The notes under the pieces are model-generated. The model made no database searches, was not told where the DNA came from, and saw only the letters and a program-made list of their open reading frames with translations. Both the position numbers and the translations under genes were made by a program. This document shows, in pieces, positions 24,901 to 36,674 of a stretch of 64,000 bases of DNA. The first letter of the stretch is position 1. Every line of letters begins with the position of its first letter. Origin of the DNA: Plectrocnemia conspersa (taxonomy: Eukaryota; Arthropoda; Insecta; Trichoptera; Polycentropodidae); NCBI GenBank assembly GCA_009617715.1, contig VTFK01000346.1, positions 124,001-188,000 on the forward strand, given 5' to 3'.

Positions 24901-27900
24901 TTTTCAAACTCCAATCTTAAGCCATAAAAATTGTTAGAGCATTTCAACAATTTGCATGGTGGTGAAGGTGTAGAACAGTCTGAACATCTTGAGGTCAAAA
25001 TATTCAGAAATGATCACTGAGGAATTAATAAAATAATAAAAGACATAAAAGTCAGTCCTATTAAAGTAAGCACACAACTGGATAAGTCAACTGATGTTGA
25101 TAATTGTAGCTAGCTCTTGCTATCTGTGCAATATATAAAAGGAAAAAAATGATAGAAGAATTTTTATTTTTGTGAACCACTGGAGTCGACTTCGAGAGGA
25201 ATTGATGTTTTCAATCACATCAGACTTTTATTGCACTACGAATGTGATAAGTTCAATTTGAACTGAGGTGCCTCAGCAATGCTTGGAAAAAATTCCATAT
25301 TATTTTCATACATCAGACAATTACCACAAGTTACAATAACGGATTGCATGTTGCATCATTGTGCACTTGCATCAAAAGCTTTGCCAGAAAGTTTAAAACA
25401 ACACTGCAATAAATGTAGTAAAATATATTTGAGGATGAGCACTTTACAATCGTAGTTTTCGTGCCTTTTGTAAAAAAAATCAGTGCTGCTCATACTGTGC
25501 TACTTTATCACCTGAAACACGAATACTTATAAACATAAAGTTTTTTATATAGGATATGTTTTATAGGAACTGTCCATTTATTTTATTATTGAACCACCAC
25601 ACATGCATAGTTTATGGAAACACAAGCGGTAGATTTCTTCAGCAGTATTACTATAATCATCCAAACTATCGCTTCTCAAATTTTATTTTTACAAAAAAAA
25701 TATATTTTTAAATTTAAAACTGATTTTTCACAAGAATTCAGCAAGCGGTCCTTCATTAGGTATTATACTGGGAAATATCATGAATACGTGCCGTTTAAAA
25801 TGTATAGCAAAAAAACTGAGGGTGCAAATTCCATGATTTTTTTGCTGTGCATGTTGAAACTTCTTAGCGTCCACAAGTACAAATTTCGGGAGAAAATAGT
25901 CATCAATATGAAAGTCAATCCAACTCATATTTGGCATACTCTGTTTTTATTCAAAAAAAGCAATCAGTTGTCAGTACGCATAAAAACATTTGCGATGTGT
26001 ACAGATAACTGAGGCCAAACGAAAGTGTAGAAAGTGATTTGCTAGATTGAAATGCTAAATAACAAAACTCTATGAGATTTTGTAGAGATAGATCCATGCC
26101 TATGTTTGGAAGGTATCGAAGACATTCGGATCAACACAATCGATGATCTAAATTGAACCGATGGATATCACAGAATCTAACACGGATGAACCAAATGAAG
26201 GGTCTCAATGTGTGTCTTTATCATCTGGTGTGACAAAACAACAAGCTTCTGTAGCGCATTGTTACTGGGAATTAAAAATGAAGCATTTATGGCATCAATA
26301 AACGCCACAGGCAATGTGTAGACAAAGGTAGTCTACCAGAAAGGCAATTATGGGGCGGATTGCATCCAAAAATATGCATTCACTTTGAATTGCTACAAAA
26401 TAACGAATCCATTACGTCGGACATCTATTGGCAACGATTCAGGAGAATATACTAAATATCCGTTTATAAAGAAAAGAAATACTCCATCGGAAGTCAATGT
26501 GAAAAGTGTCGTACAGAATTTAGAGTAGCCCGTGGAGGTGCTACAATATTGAGCAACATTTAAGATCAGTAAAACATAAAAATTCCGATCTTACTGCAGC
26601 TTTGATGCTTAATGTTTTTAAGAAAACGGATTTGCCAACTTCGAAAGATCTGAAAGTTGCTGTGATGGAAAGCGCCTGGGCTTATTATACGGTGCAAGAG
26701 AACCACAGTTTACGCTCAAACGATTGTGCTTCAAAGTTATTTCAAACACGTTTTGAACCGAAATTTAAATGTTCTCAAGTAAAAACAGAAGCTATTGTAA
26801 ATGTGTTAGCGCTAATAGCAATAAGTGAATTAAAAGATCGCCTCAGCCTATATTAACTGATGCTTCATACCACAGGTGCAAGAAAATATTCCGTATTAGT
26901 TAGGTTAATTTTACAAGTCAAAGTTTTAGAATTTCAAGTCCAACCGGGCGACACATCAGATGTTATGGTCAATTATCTAATGAAAGTATTGATATAAAAT
27001 AATTTGAGCGCAAATACCGTGGCATTTTACGGAGATAATACGAACTGCAATTTTGGCAGATTGAAAAAATGAAGCATCAACAATGTTTATGCAAAACTAA
27101 ATTTATCTCTCGCAAGAACATTGATAAGAATAGAATGTGGGGCTCACATAATTTACAACACAATTAAAACTACTGTAGATTGTCTACCTGTAGACTTTGA
27201 ATGCATTATTGTGAAAATATATTCACATTTTTATATTGACTGTTCGCGTGGAAGCTCTGAAAGAATTTTGTAATGAAGTTGAAACAGAGTATTAGAAACT
27301 AGGTGGCTTACGCTTATCCTTGCTTTTGTAAAAGTTTTGAAACTGTACAAGCCATTAAAAAACTACTTTTTGAGTATCGATAAATGTCAAAACATATTGA
27401 GTACCTCTTTTGAAAACCCTAACTCTAAATTATGGCTTTTTTTATGCATTCAGCAAAGTTCCATCAAACTGTGTTAAAGATCTAGGGTCAGAGTGTCTCT
27501 GCAGAGTTGATTTTATGTATTATTCCACAAATATTCCCGTTGTTAGTTATTTATTATTATTTTATATTACATTTATAGTAAGTTATAAATAAAATCAGTG
27601 ATTTTAAACGTTTTATTGCTTTGATTTATTTTACTGCTTTTTTGTATTGGTATATTTTAATACTTTTCTATTATTAAATTTCATTAATATATTCTACATT
27701 ATTTTTATATATTATTCGGCTTTTAATGGTTTTTTTTTTATAACAATTCAGAAGTTCTTAATATTTTTTATAAAATATTTTTTTATATTAAATTATTTCA
27801 TACTCTTTTAATTTATTGGTATTGTTTTCTATAAAAATCATTTACAATAAATCAAATTAAAAAAATATTACATAAATACGTTTATTTCTTTAGTTATATA

Positions 27901-28956
27901 TGTAAATATACAACTTTTCTCAAAATAGTGAAATGTACAGCGATACCGCTCGGTGTTAAAGACAATTTGGACTTGAAACAAAGTATGTACTGTTTCTTCC
28001 TAGCGGCTGAGTTCTATAAAATAAGCAAAGAATATTTAGAGCAGTGGACTTTGTTTTGTGAAGAATTAGAAATATTTTGTGGACGAGCGAAAAAACAGTG
28101 TTGCAAGTCGTAGTTTTTAAAACAATGTTAATTACCAAAGTAAATATTAAGAAATCCTGCCAAGAATTTGATTCTTATTTGAAATCAATACCAAATAAGC
28201 TCAAATTTATACTTCAGAAAAATATAAAACCACATGAATTATTTATTTTCAAGTGTTCATTCCTGTTTTCATTTCATTAACCCTTTTATGCGGAATAAAA
28301 TTTCATCAAGTCAGGAAATGTGGCAATTATCCATTAAAAAAAAGTTAAGATATAATTGTGATTTTTTAATATGTTTATAGTCATTCTCTGCTGCATCTTT
28401 ATTCACCTTCAGAATTGAATTTAATAAAATAAAAACAATTAATGCTACAATTTTCCTGGCTTTATCTGGAAAAATACGAATAAAAGAAATAAAAATATAA
28501 TATTAGAATTTTTTCTGGTATGTACATGTATTATGATTTTTATAAAGTGGGATAAATCCGAATCTGCACGGTTAACAAATAAAAACTATGAAGAAATTAG
28601 TAGATGTCCCGTTTTGAGTTAAGCATACGTAAAATAGACAGAAAACGAATCACAGAAAAAATATTTAAATTTATTGTCAAGGAAATTTTATCGAAACATA
28701 TTGAAATGGAACAACTCATAATAACAAAAACAAGTGAAATGGAAATTGTTCTTTAGGAATATAGTTTTTTACATGTTCCATACGTAATCAAATAAAGGCT
28801 CACAAGTTTTGAGTACAAAGACACTATGAAAGGAACATCTTTTAATGGATAATAGATAGTACATAAAATGTATACAATACCTTCATTGTTGATCTGCGCC
28901 TCGTCGCACTTCCTCTTGGCTTGACACCCGGAGTCGTCCCCAGTATTGTTCTCCAT
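18987..28956 (-). CDS. F-box / leucine-rich-repeat protein, 9 exons, one exon frameshifted
   Basis: A probable substrate receptor of an SCF ubiquitin ligase. Exons in transcript order: 28881-28956, 23026-23179, 22794-22952, 22121-22727, 21909-22031, 21656-21833, 21432-21602, 21253-21368, 18987-20877; all boundaries are GT-AG and phases agree except inside exon 6. The F-box is at residues about 52-97 (FSDDVMLCILDYCNPGDL, then CCRRLARLCMDRSLWRNV), split by intron 2. A Ser/Pro/Glu-rich linker (about 160-260, with a run of seven serines) precedes leucine-rich repeats at about 290-475. The long last exon adds a beta-rich V-x-V-GGV repeat region (about 615-740), acidic/Arg-Pro-rich segments, a Gln run, and further LRR-like units near 1080-1140. 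Exon 6 has one extra nucleotide, discussed separately; without it the protein would be about 1157 aa. The start has ATG at 28956 within a CpG-rich promoter zone. I could not assign an orthologue name. Confidence 0.85.
21656..21833 (-). other. Exon 6 of the F-box gene with a +1 frameshift
   Basis: Read from its acceptor in the phase fixed by exon 5, this exon gives an LRR (LDLSYCFWISGHTLL, KMIRLRKLWLRGC) and then hits TAG at about 21709-21711. The next frame over, from the same point, reads YASLATRFGFKSLEVLLLN and joins exon 7 in phase to continue the LRR (FLDIRGTSIGD). Exon length is 178 nt, one more than a multiple of three. One extra base close to 21715-21722 explains everything. Confidence 0.8.
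23251..23514. mobile_element. piggyBac-type MITE in F-box intron 1
   Basis: The element is bounded by TTAA at both ends (23251-23254 and 23511-23514). The left end CCACTTGAACGCCAGCGA and the inverse of the right end, TCCTTGAAACGCCAGTGA, match with few differences. TTAA duplications and ends starting with CC or TC are characteristic of piggyBac transposition. The interior is AT-rich and non-coding, so it is non-autonomous. Confidence 0.8.
23515..24360. other. Intronic AT-rich DNA of the F-box gene
   Basis: Part of the 5.7-kb first intron. No exon, transposon end or RNA gene could be recognised here. Confidence 0.4.
24361..25410 (+). pseudogene. Decayed hAT transposon (ZBED5/SCAND3-like BED finger)
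   Basis: The left end CAGTAGTTCTCAACCTGGAG (24361) matches the CAG-GTTCTCAACC ends of Charlie-like hAT elements. From 24794 the frame begins MAKKRQWKDDYAAYGFAC and continues with QPQCILCSKIFSNSNLKP and LLEHFNNLHG. That is a BED-type zinc finger (C-x2-C ... H-x4-H) as in the ZBED5/SCAND3/FAM200 transposase family. A later segment near 25270-25400 reads ASAMLGKNS and TDCMLHHCALASKALPESLK, the family's catalytic-core region. Several stops and frameshifts break it. The right end is not found. It is nested in intron 1 of the F-box gene, on the opposite strand to it. Confidence 0.75.
25411..26460. other. Intronic DNA between two hAT relics
   Basis: A 132-codon open frame at 25614-26012 (+) shows no recognisable domain and composition typical of chance frames. 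Segments near 26150-26330 may be further transposon debris. Nothing can be assigned. Confidence 0.3.
26470..28280 (+). pseudogene. Second decayed hAT transposase, different family
   Basis: A BED-type finger start (CEKCRTEFRVARGG, about 26500) is followed by an open stretch at 26602-26856. That stretch holds FKKTDLPTSKDLKVAVMES, AWAYYTVQENHSLRSNDC and FEPKFKCSQVKTEAIV. After stops and a gap it continues with NTVAFYGDNTNCNFG, IECGAHIIYNTIKTTVDC and, beyond 27900, FYKISKEYLEQWTLF. These match, in order, the core and C-terminal parts of hAT transposases common in insect genomes (Trp and Cys/His landmarks C-AH--HN kept). Frames shift repeatedly and AT-rich DNA interrupts 27500-27900. It lies in F-box intron 1, antisense to that gene. 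Confidence 0.75.
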
Positions 28957-29450
28957 TATGATGCAAACCTAAAACGCGAAACGACTATTTGTTAGCGATG
29001 TAAAGACGTACAGGATAAAAGACACAGAAGAGCGATGATTCAGCAGAAGGCGAAGGCGATTCTGGTGGGATTTGCGAAAAAAAATCGAGATGGGTGGCGC
29101 AGCCGCAATGGCCGCGGCGCCGATCTTGACCTGCGTGCGATCCCGATCGACGACGCGCCTCCTTTGTGTCCCCGCGCCGAACGGAGACAAAGGCTGAGAC
29201 GATAACGTTTAAAAATAGGCCGAGTAGGGAGAAAGATCGCATAGTTACCCGCGGTGGGAGCGCGTCCCGACCGTCGCTCGCGGGGCTCGGGTGGCGGGCG
29301 CCGATGCGACGGAGCGCCTCGGCGAAGGCCCGACTGCGTATATATGCGGACTAGAGAGGTAAAACCACAGCGACGCCGCAGAGCATCAGAGCAATCCACC
29401 AAACCTGCACCGCCGAGAAGATACTCAACAGAATGAATACAACACCTCAC
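28957..29450 (-). promoter_or_regulatory. CpG-rich promoter / 5' UTR region of the F-box gene
   Basis: Immediately upstream of the F-box ATG the DNA switches from AT-rich to strongly CG-rich (29040-29400, many GCG and CGC words), then returns to AT-rich at about 29450. This is the usual signature of a promoter with 5' UTR. No TATA box is evident. Several mutually overlapping open frames exist here only because stops are rare in CG-rich DNA. Confidence 0.5.
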
Positions 29451-30400
29451 TTTGCGACCATAGACTTGATCATAAATTGCACTCTTTTTAATTATTAATA
29501 AATTTAATAAAAGTAATTAAATCATATGCTTTTCATGTGAATAAATTCAAATGCAAGCTGTTGCTTATTTATTTATTATATTATTTTAGCAACTATGTTA
29601 TTTATTTATATATTGATTAGGTAATATCGAACAAAATCAAACATATCTTTCTTTAAAGCAATCTCAGAATTGATGTTACGAATTGATTGAATTAATAAAA
29701 CTAACGTTTTTGTCCTGTATTATCACAATGTCTACTCTTTAGCGGCTTCCAATAATTATATCACAGGTTTTTTGTGAATTGTTCACCCGCTCCCCCTCTA
29801 TGGCACAAGATTTCATTGAGCCAGAATCCCATTTGTTTCACAATAGCACAATTTTGCTGACCCCCCCTTCCCCTAAATTTGTAAGATAATTTATTGAAAC
29901 CACCATATGTTTTGAATGATGAACCATTGTAACGCATTGAATAAGTGTCTAGCATAAAAGGTCGTTACGGAAAATTTTGTTTGAGGAGAATTAATTTCTG
30001 CAGAAATTGATGTTAAAAGATAAAGGTCATTTAGAATATTTTGTTCAAATACCATCTCCAAATTTCTCTTATTCTTCTTCCTCTCCTAAACAAAAAAAGG
30101 GGGTTAGGGAGCGCAAGCTGGCTAGTCCGTAGTCAATTTTTAATACAATTATAAATAAATATGGGAATATAAATAAAAAGTATACGTACTATTAAAAACA
30201 AATATATTTAACAAAAAATATACTTCTAAATATCACAAAATTTTAAAAAAAAAAAACATATTTTATTGAAAATTTTAAATTAGTCGGAAACATATATTTG
30301 TAGATTTAATATGTAGGAAAATATATTATTTTATTAACAAAAAGTGAAAAACATTCATAAGTTTATATCAAGGTTCATCAAATTTAATTCTATGTAATAT
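29451..30400. other. Intergenic DNA, nothing recognised
   Basis: AT-rich, with C-rich pyrimidine tracts near 29790 and 29865. No gene or complete repeat could be supported. Confidence 0.35.
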
Positions 30401-30610
30401 ATACCAAAGGATAACTTCTTTGTTGCATACTAGCAAACTTATCAATCACTTTGTCACAATATTTTTCGTATCTTCTGGTTGACATCTAATCATCAGTAAA
30501 TTATTTAGTCGCTGATCTCCACAACTATTTCTAAGGTATGTGCCCTATTCATACATCCGAAAAAACGTTTATTTTCTACCGGTGTCACCGGCAATATAAA
30601 TATAAAGTCA
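30400..30610 (-). pseudogene. Remnant of a hAT dimerisation domain
   Basis: On the - strand one frame contains TYLRNSCGDQRLNNLLMIRC followed by PEDTKNI and, after a frame change, IDKFASMQQ. hAT transposases end with a dimerisation domain of the form K-x-YLRS-M-x-x-RL-x-x-L ... I-x-x-FA, which this resembles closely. Stops interrupt it on both sides; - strand debris may extend to about 30870. Only the C-terminus is recognisable. Confidence 0.5.
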
Positions 30611-30869
30611 ATACTTTCAAGATCTGATTAAAAGCACAAAGAAAACAGTCTGATGATGTGAATCAGATGAAAAAACTTAATTGTTATTTTCGAGAAATAT
30701 CTCTTGATTCGTCGACCATCAGTGCCCAGTAAATCAACTGTGTTCTTTCTAAGAATATTTTTTAAACTGTGTAACATATTATTCTGATACTCTGCTGACG
30801 TGCAGTGTCAATATCATGCACGAACTCTTTCTCGTAGTATAAAAGAAATCTCACTCATAATTTCGTTTA

Positions 30870-33800
30870 AAGTTTAGTTTGATGTTTTATCGTTGACACA
30901 AAGAGTCAAACCTCAACGAACTAGCTACGAGGTCGCTAAAATTAGTCTTCATACACTCGCGCAGTAAAACCATAAGCAAACGATAGTTACAAGAATATAT
31001 TTTGACAATTGTGTAATATAAACAGAGGGTAATCTGCAAGAACGAAAATGCAATAGACTGACTACCACGGTAAAAAAAATGTTCAGAGGAAAAACAAATC
31101 TTTTTGGATATAAAGTAGCTCATAACAATATGTCAAAACACGTCATTATTACCATCGTAAATACAGAGAATCTATATTCTAAACATTTTTGTGCATTATG
31201 GTTGCACAAACAATACACCATCGCTTTTATTATTTACCCTTTGAATGTGTTAATCTAGCAAATATCACTCTTATAATGCGTGGAAATATTTCATTGGTCG
31301 AATATACGAGCGCAACAATTGGTTGAATGATCTTTGTATGGTTGTGATTCGCGGAGACCTCTCCAACCTAAGGTACAAAATACCTGACCCCAGTAGAGCC
31401 AAGGCAGACGATCGAGAGACAGACGGCAGGAAGACGAAGCAACTGACAGACGATAAACGGCGACGAGCAACAAGAGACCTCAGAATCTATCCCTAGGACA
31501 TCATTTCTCCGCCAGCTTCTCCACCAACGCTCGGAGAAAAGCACATACACTTATACTATAATTTGTTTCGATATATGTAATACTGAATAAATTGTTACCA
31601 GCTTTCCGACGTCTATGTATGGCTGAAAAGTCTCAAAGAGCCTCAAACCTCAAAATTAGAAACTTCAGATGTTTTCTATTTTATATGACATCTGACTTTC
31701 TCTGAGTATTTATTACATTTACTACAGATTCAGACTTTCCTATTGACATAATTTTTGCTTAAGTCCATAATAATATGTTATCTTTATGCTTTCTACTGGA
31801 ATCGTGTCGTTTTAAACAATTATTTGACATGGTTCCAGTTTTTGAATCATGTTATCGACAAACGCAGTATTTCCACGCGTTTCACTAGAACGGACAGAAT
31901 TTGAACAAAAATGGCGACAACCAAAACAAAATACAGCATTTTGAAATATCTGAAATTAAAATGGCGCTTAGGTGTTTGAATATACTCGTTTAATAACGTT
32001 CTTATTGTTATTCTGTAAAATAATTTTGAAGAAAATTTCAGGAATCGGAGAGAACATTACAAATTTGAAAACATATTAAGTATTATGCACTAATATTTCT
32101 TAGGACCGGATCCCAACAGCGTTCATAGAGCAAATTTTGCTTTTAATATATTATACATTTTTTCCATTTAATCACATCATAAGGATATGTTTTAGTATTT
32201 CATAAGCAATACATTATATTTAATAAGTCACAACAGTTACATCAATATTTAGTATATTATACAATAATTTAAATACGTTATTGCGAATGAAAAAGGTCAC
32301 CACTGTAATGTTTCTAATTTTATGTATGCTGAAATATTTATGATTTTTTGATGTTAAAATATTTTATATTTATTATGTGACAAAAAATACTTAAAATTAA
32401 GAGCAATATGTATATGACATAATAATAAAATATTAGAAAATATAATTATACCTTATATATAATGCGTGATTATAAAATATTATCTATTCACAATAATATC
32501 AATATCACGATTATAACATAGTATAGTTAATAATATGTATATGAGGTATATGCAAGCAAACTGGGTTATAGCAAAAATAAATTAAAATGAGGTTTTGATT
32601 TTAATTTTTGACCAATTTTTATATACATGTGAACATTAGTATAATTTATATATGTATGTGAATATTCGAATATTCAACTGAGAACCTTATCTCGAATCTA
32701 TCCCTCAAGTATTTTTTTAAATATGTCATTTCAGTGAAATATTGGGATACATTTTCACCGGTGTACATATATTTCATCTTTTCCATATGCAGTAATGCAA
32801 ACATTTACATAATTACCATTATTTATTTACATGTGATGTATAAATGTTACAGTGAACATGTATTTTTTAGTAAAGTTATATTTTCAATAGTGAAGTCCAA
32901 ATACATTTAACTAGTAGATATATATTTTAACTAGCGAAAATATAATTTAACTGATAGGCGGTAGTGAAATTATATGTTGCATTAAGATGTAATTTTAGCT
33001 TAGTAACCAACAAAAATGTAATTTTAGACCACACGTATAAAATGTATTTAGAAGAAATTAAAAGTGAAATGGATAAGGCGACCTATGTTTCTTTGCAAGC
33101 AGTCGAAATAATTGATATTGTATATCTTGTCGTTCGCAGATCGTAATTATTTTGCGCTACTTACAATTCTTAACCAGTTGAAAGGTTTCTGTAGTTTATT
33201 GTTCATGATAGAACTGCTATGAAACTTACAAATGTGTTAAAAACTTAACGAAAAATTGATTTTAAAGGCTTATGATGATGCAGCAGTAATGAGCGGATTA
33301 CGAATTACAATTTAAATGAGCAATATAAGAAATAAATGTTCTATAAAACGAATTGTATGTGCATTACTGTTGAACAGATTAAGTGTGAGCGAGCGGGCAT
33401 TGGTCAGAACAGTGAACACTGACTTGCTTCTTCAACGAATCATTTTACGAAGAAAAAATCCTAAGATTTAAATTACATAAGTGCATAAGGTATTGATTTA
33501 AATGCACATATCTCTCAAAATAATTCCCTGTAAAATAGCACCCATTACGAAATGGAGTACCAAATCTAAGAAGTTTACCTCAATGCCCATTATGTTCACT
33601 GGTATGCACATCAACGGAATTCAATTTTGAAGAAAATCCGTTCATCATATAAGCGGATAAATTAGTCAAACACAAATACCTTTCGTTCTAAGATAGTGAA
33701 TTGTATAAAAGATAATAAAATATAATTTCTAAAATGTTTTAACAAAATCATAAACGAAGAGGGATGAGGCAACAAAAGCTTAAGCTAAGCATCGTCATGA

Positions 33801-34600
33801 TGACGACAGATTAGGTGCTACTGCAATAGGTAAAGACAAGAGATTAAAAATATTGTATACATGCAAGTATTGAAGTTAATTTGTAATAACAGGATAAATA
33901 AAATCAATTATAATGAATAAATAGTGAGTTTGAATCTATCCCGCGTAGTGCTTTAGTGCTCTAAAACATTTTTTATACATATAATATATTATTTTATACT
34001 TCTCTACAACAATTATTTTTCTCAAATTCGAAAAAATAGTTATAGAGGAGCAAATTAATTAAAAACTTAATTAAGTGTGTATAATAAAATTCGTAATCAA
34101 TCATCATAAAGAAAAGCAAATAAAATTATTCACTCTAGAATTATTGCACATAACTTAATACGTTATCATTGTGGCATATGATATAATCAAAGTTATTTAT
34201 GTCGTCATATCAGTTAATTATAATTCATGTTTAATTAATGTATTCTTTGTAAACATACTCGTTTACTTAGCAAATAAAACAGTACTAATAAAATATGTTC
34301 ATAATTTATTTTTATTATAATATACATAATATTAACAATAAAAATCAAATTAAGAAAAAAACGAAATAAAATTACGTAGATATTGAATATAAATGTTTAG
34401 TTTTTAATCTTAATAGTAACATTTTAATAAATAAAATTAGGATGACCAGAAAATAAAATATTTTTATATTAAATGTATGCTTTTATAAATTTCCGTTATT
34501 GAAGCCATTTAGATCTTCAATTCTTGAATCTTCAAAGCTAAAAAAAATATTATGTATAATTATAACCAACAATATACAAAAATGTTTAACAATCACCCAT
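30870..34600. other. Intergenic AT-rich DNA, possible solo LTR-like block
   Basis: No gene recognised. At 31290-31620 a less AT-rich block (GCGGAGACCTCTCC ... AATAAATTGTTACCAG) has the look of LTR DNA with a late polyadenylation motif, but no terminal repeats or target duplication were found. The rest is featureless A/T. Confidence 0.3.
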
Positions 34601-34643
34601 GCAAAAATTCATTTTATATATCTAAATAATAAAAAAACATATT

Positions 34644-35485
34644 TCAATCAATCAATATATTATCTTTTTTCCATTTTTTTAAATATTCAAGATCTCGTAT
34701 TGACCTTTCTGCATATGGTAGATTGTGGTCTCCGGTTGAAGAGTAGTCTTCGAACATTTGCTTTTGCAGTAGTTTGTTATTAAATGTTTTAATGAAGTAT
34801 ATCCAACACTGAACATCACTCTTATTGCCTATTCTATAAATTATTTAATTTATTATATAAGAAAAAAAAAATTTAAAAATATATATATTTATACTTACTC
34901 ATCAATCAACGACACTGTTTGTAGCTCTCTGATGTAATAATTTGGATGATCTTCTAAATAGTCTAATTTAAGAAGCATATCATCATCAACTTCATAAATT
35001 TCACCTCAAAATAAAATAAATATAATGAAACATTATATCTAATAATATTTGTTAAGTTATTTGTTTTGCATGTGGTTGTTAATAGTGCCACATAAAACCG
35101 CAATACTATTTTGATAAATTTAATAAAATAAAACATGTACCTTTAACAATGTTTCCAATACCGGGAGAATATAGTAAATATGGAATGTTGTACTGTGATC
35201 CAATGATTAATGGAAACTTTTGTTTGGTGCACGCTTTTCCGATGAATTTTGATTCACCATTATTTTTAGACGTTAGCCAATAATGATTTGGCTCGCCAGT
35301 TTTTAAAGTACCGTACACAAAAACTTTATTCATTTTGGAATCTAGAAAATTAGATACATATTATATTTATAATTTGATTAATATATATAATTATTATTAC
35401 AGTAATGCTCACGATTCGATTGTGAAACTGTAATAGATATTAGTACCGTCCCTATAAATAATAAGAATGAATTTTTCTTGAACAT
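34644..35485 (-). CDS. Secreted gamma-glutamylamine cyclotransferase-like protein (AIG2/GGACT fold)
   Basis: The GGACT/AIG2-like family releases 5-oxoproline from gamma-glutamyl amines or peptides. Exons in transcript order: 35413-35485, 35141-35341, 34899-35004, 34644-34833; GT-AG with phases 1, 1 and 2 all matching, 189 aa in total. Residues 31-37 are VFVYGTL, the family's substrate-loop signature, followed by KTGEPNHYWL. The Glu of LDYLEDHPNYY (E109) is the likely catalytic acid. The C-terminus reads CWIYF ... YSSTGDHNLPY. Exon 1 encodes MFKKNSFLLFIGTVLISITV then SQS: a basic n-region, hydrophobic core and small residues, i.e. a signal peptide, in frame with the enzyme. A second ATG (M28) in exon 2 would give a cytosolic form. 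It is divergent from the pseudouridine synthase gene to the right. Substrate unproven. Confidence 0.85.
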
Positions 35486-35900
35486 TTTTAATTTACACTT
35501 ATCAAATATTAAAAATATTTATTTAAATATCTATATAAAAATAAATCTATAAAATGATCTCTAAAGACAGTTATAAAATGATCAGTGGGTTAGTGATAAA
35601 GAGACCTATTAGTAGTTCAACTCACTTGAGTTTGGTCGTCATACTTTGATTAGGAAGATTTATATCCATTTATATTGTCAAATGATAAATAGTTACCAGC
35701 AGTCAAATTAAGTTCAGTATTACCCCGTTCATGGATTTTTAAAAGTTTTATAAATAAAGGTTAAATAATTTTAGTGTATACAAAACGCATTTTCTTTACC
35801 AAAGGAATTAAAATTATATAAATAAAATCAAATTAATATTATTACAATACATAGATAATAAAAAATCACTTAGATATAATTATTTAAATATTTATTTTGT
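35486..35900. other. 5' flank of the cyclotransferase gene
   Basis: AT-rich, non-coding. The promoter should lie here, but no clear TATA box or initiator can be separated from the A/T background. Confidence 0.3.
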
Positions 35901-35902
35901 AA

Positions 35903-36310
35903 TTATATTTTTATTTGTGATACAAAATTAAAAATAGTTTTGGTAAAATCTTTAAAAACATAAAACTGTTTTGATTTATAAATATTGCGTGTTATAATTA
36001 AAATAGTGACATTTTTTACCTTACAAAATATTATGTTCTTAACAATTTTTACATATTCATGAAATATTGCGAATGTTAAAAAAAAAAAGAAAGCCATAAT
36101 ATCAATGAGTTCCAACAATATTATGAATGACCATCGCTTTGCTGCCCGTGCGCAAAAATATTCACGAGTCATTTTGGCTTTTAGATCAACTCCGTCTTTT
36201 ACTCTATTATAAAAATTAACCATCGGTAGTCGTTTGATTTGCTGCCTACACTATCTGTGCTAAAAGCTTTCATACTGCTCAACACAACCGTATGATTTTT
36301 TAAAACATTA
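35903..36310 (-). pseudogene. Decayed piggyBac transposase, C-terminal core
   Basis: On the - strand a segment VVLSSMKAFSTDSVGSKS (about 36230-36290) is followed, after a one-base frame change, by MVNFYNRVKDGVDLKAKM and YFCARAAKRWSFIILLEL then IDIMAF. The piggyBac family has VVLLSS ... FYN-x-x-K-GGVD ... RWP ... N/D at just these places. The zinc-binding Cys-rich tail is missing and the frame is broken, so it is not active. Upstream, 36497-36606 may hold its acidic N-terminus. Confidence 0.8.
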
Positions 36311-36496
36311 GACGTCAAGACATGTTATCAGCAAAACCAAACATATAAAAAGTTTCCTGCAAAATAATATGTATTTGTCATATTTGATATAAACTATAAA
36401 TTACAAAAATTTGATTATAATGCTTATATAATAAATAATAATTTTAAATGTAAATGTGAAAAATATTTAATTTGTAATTGCAATAATCTTCGTCTT

Positions 36497-36606
36497 ATTT
36501 CGATTCGAAAATTTTAATTACGTCTTCGTTATCCGAGAAAAATTCTACATTTTTAAATTCGAGATCAGATTCATCGGAATCATTATATCTTTCGAGCATC
36601 ACTATA
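36497..36606 (-). other. Short acidic open frame, possibly the N-terminus of the piggyBac relic
   Basis: The frame reads MLERYNDSDESDLEFKNVEF and ends after about 34 codons. Acidic Ser/Asp/Glu-rich starts are common in piggyBac transposases, and its strand and position fit the relic at 35903-36310 with the middle deleted. Alternatively it is a last exon, since TTTATAG directly precedes the ATG region, but no upstream exon was found. Confidence 0.35.
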
Positions 36607-36674
36607 AATATTATTTAAATTAAAGTTAGTTTATATTAAAACTATTTTTTAAAGTGAACATATTAAATATACTT

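Noticed and set aside
25614..26012. 132-codon + strand frame between the hAT relics
   Set aside because: No recognisable domain, A/T-driven amino-acid content (Lys, Phe, Ile), and surrounded by transposon debris.
29040..29450. 136-codon - strand frame in the F-box promoter region
   Set aside because: Overlaps other frames on both strands in CG-rich DNA, is Arg/Pro-rich without a domain, and ends just upstream of the real F-box start.
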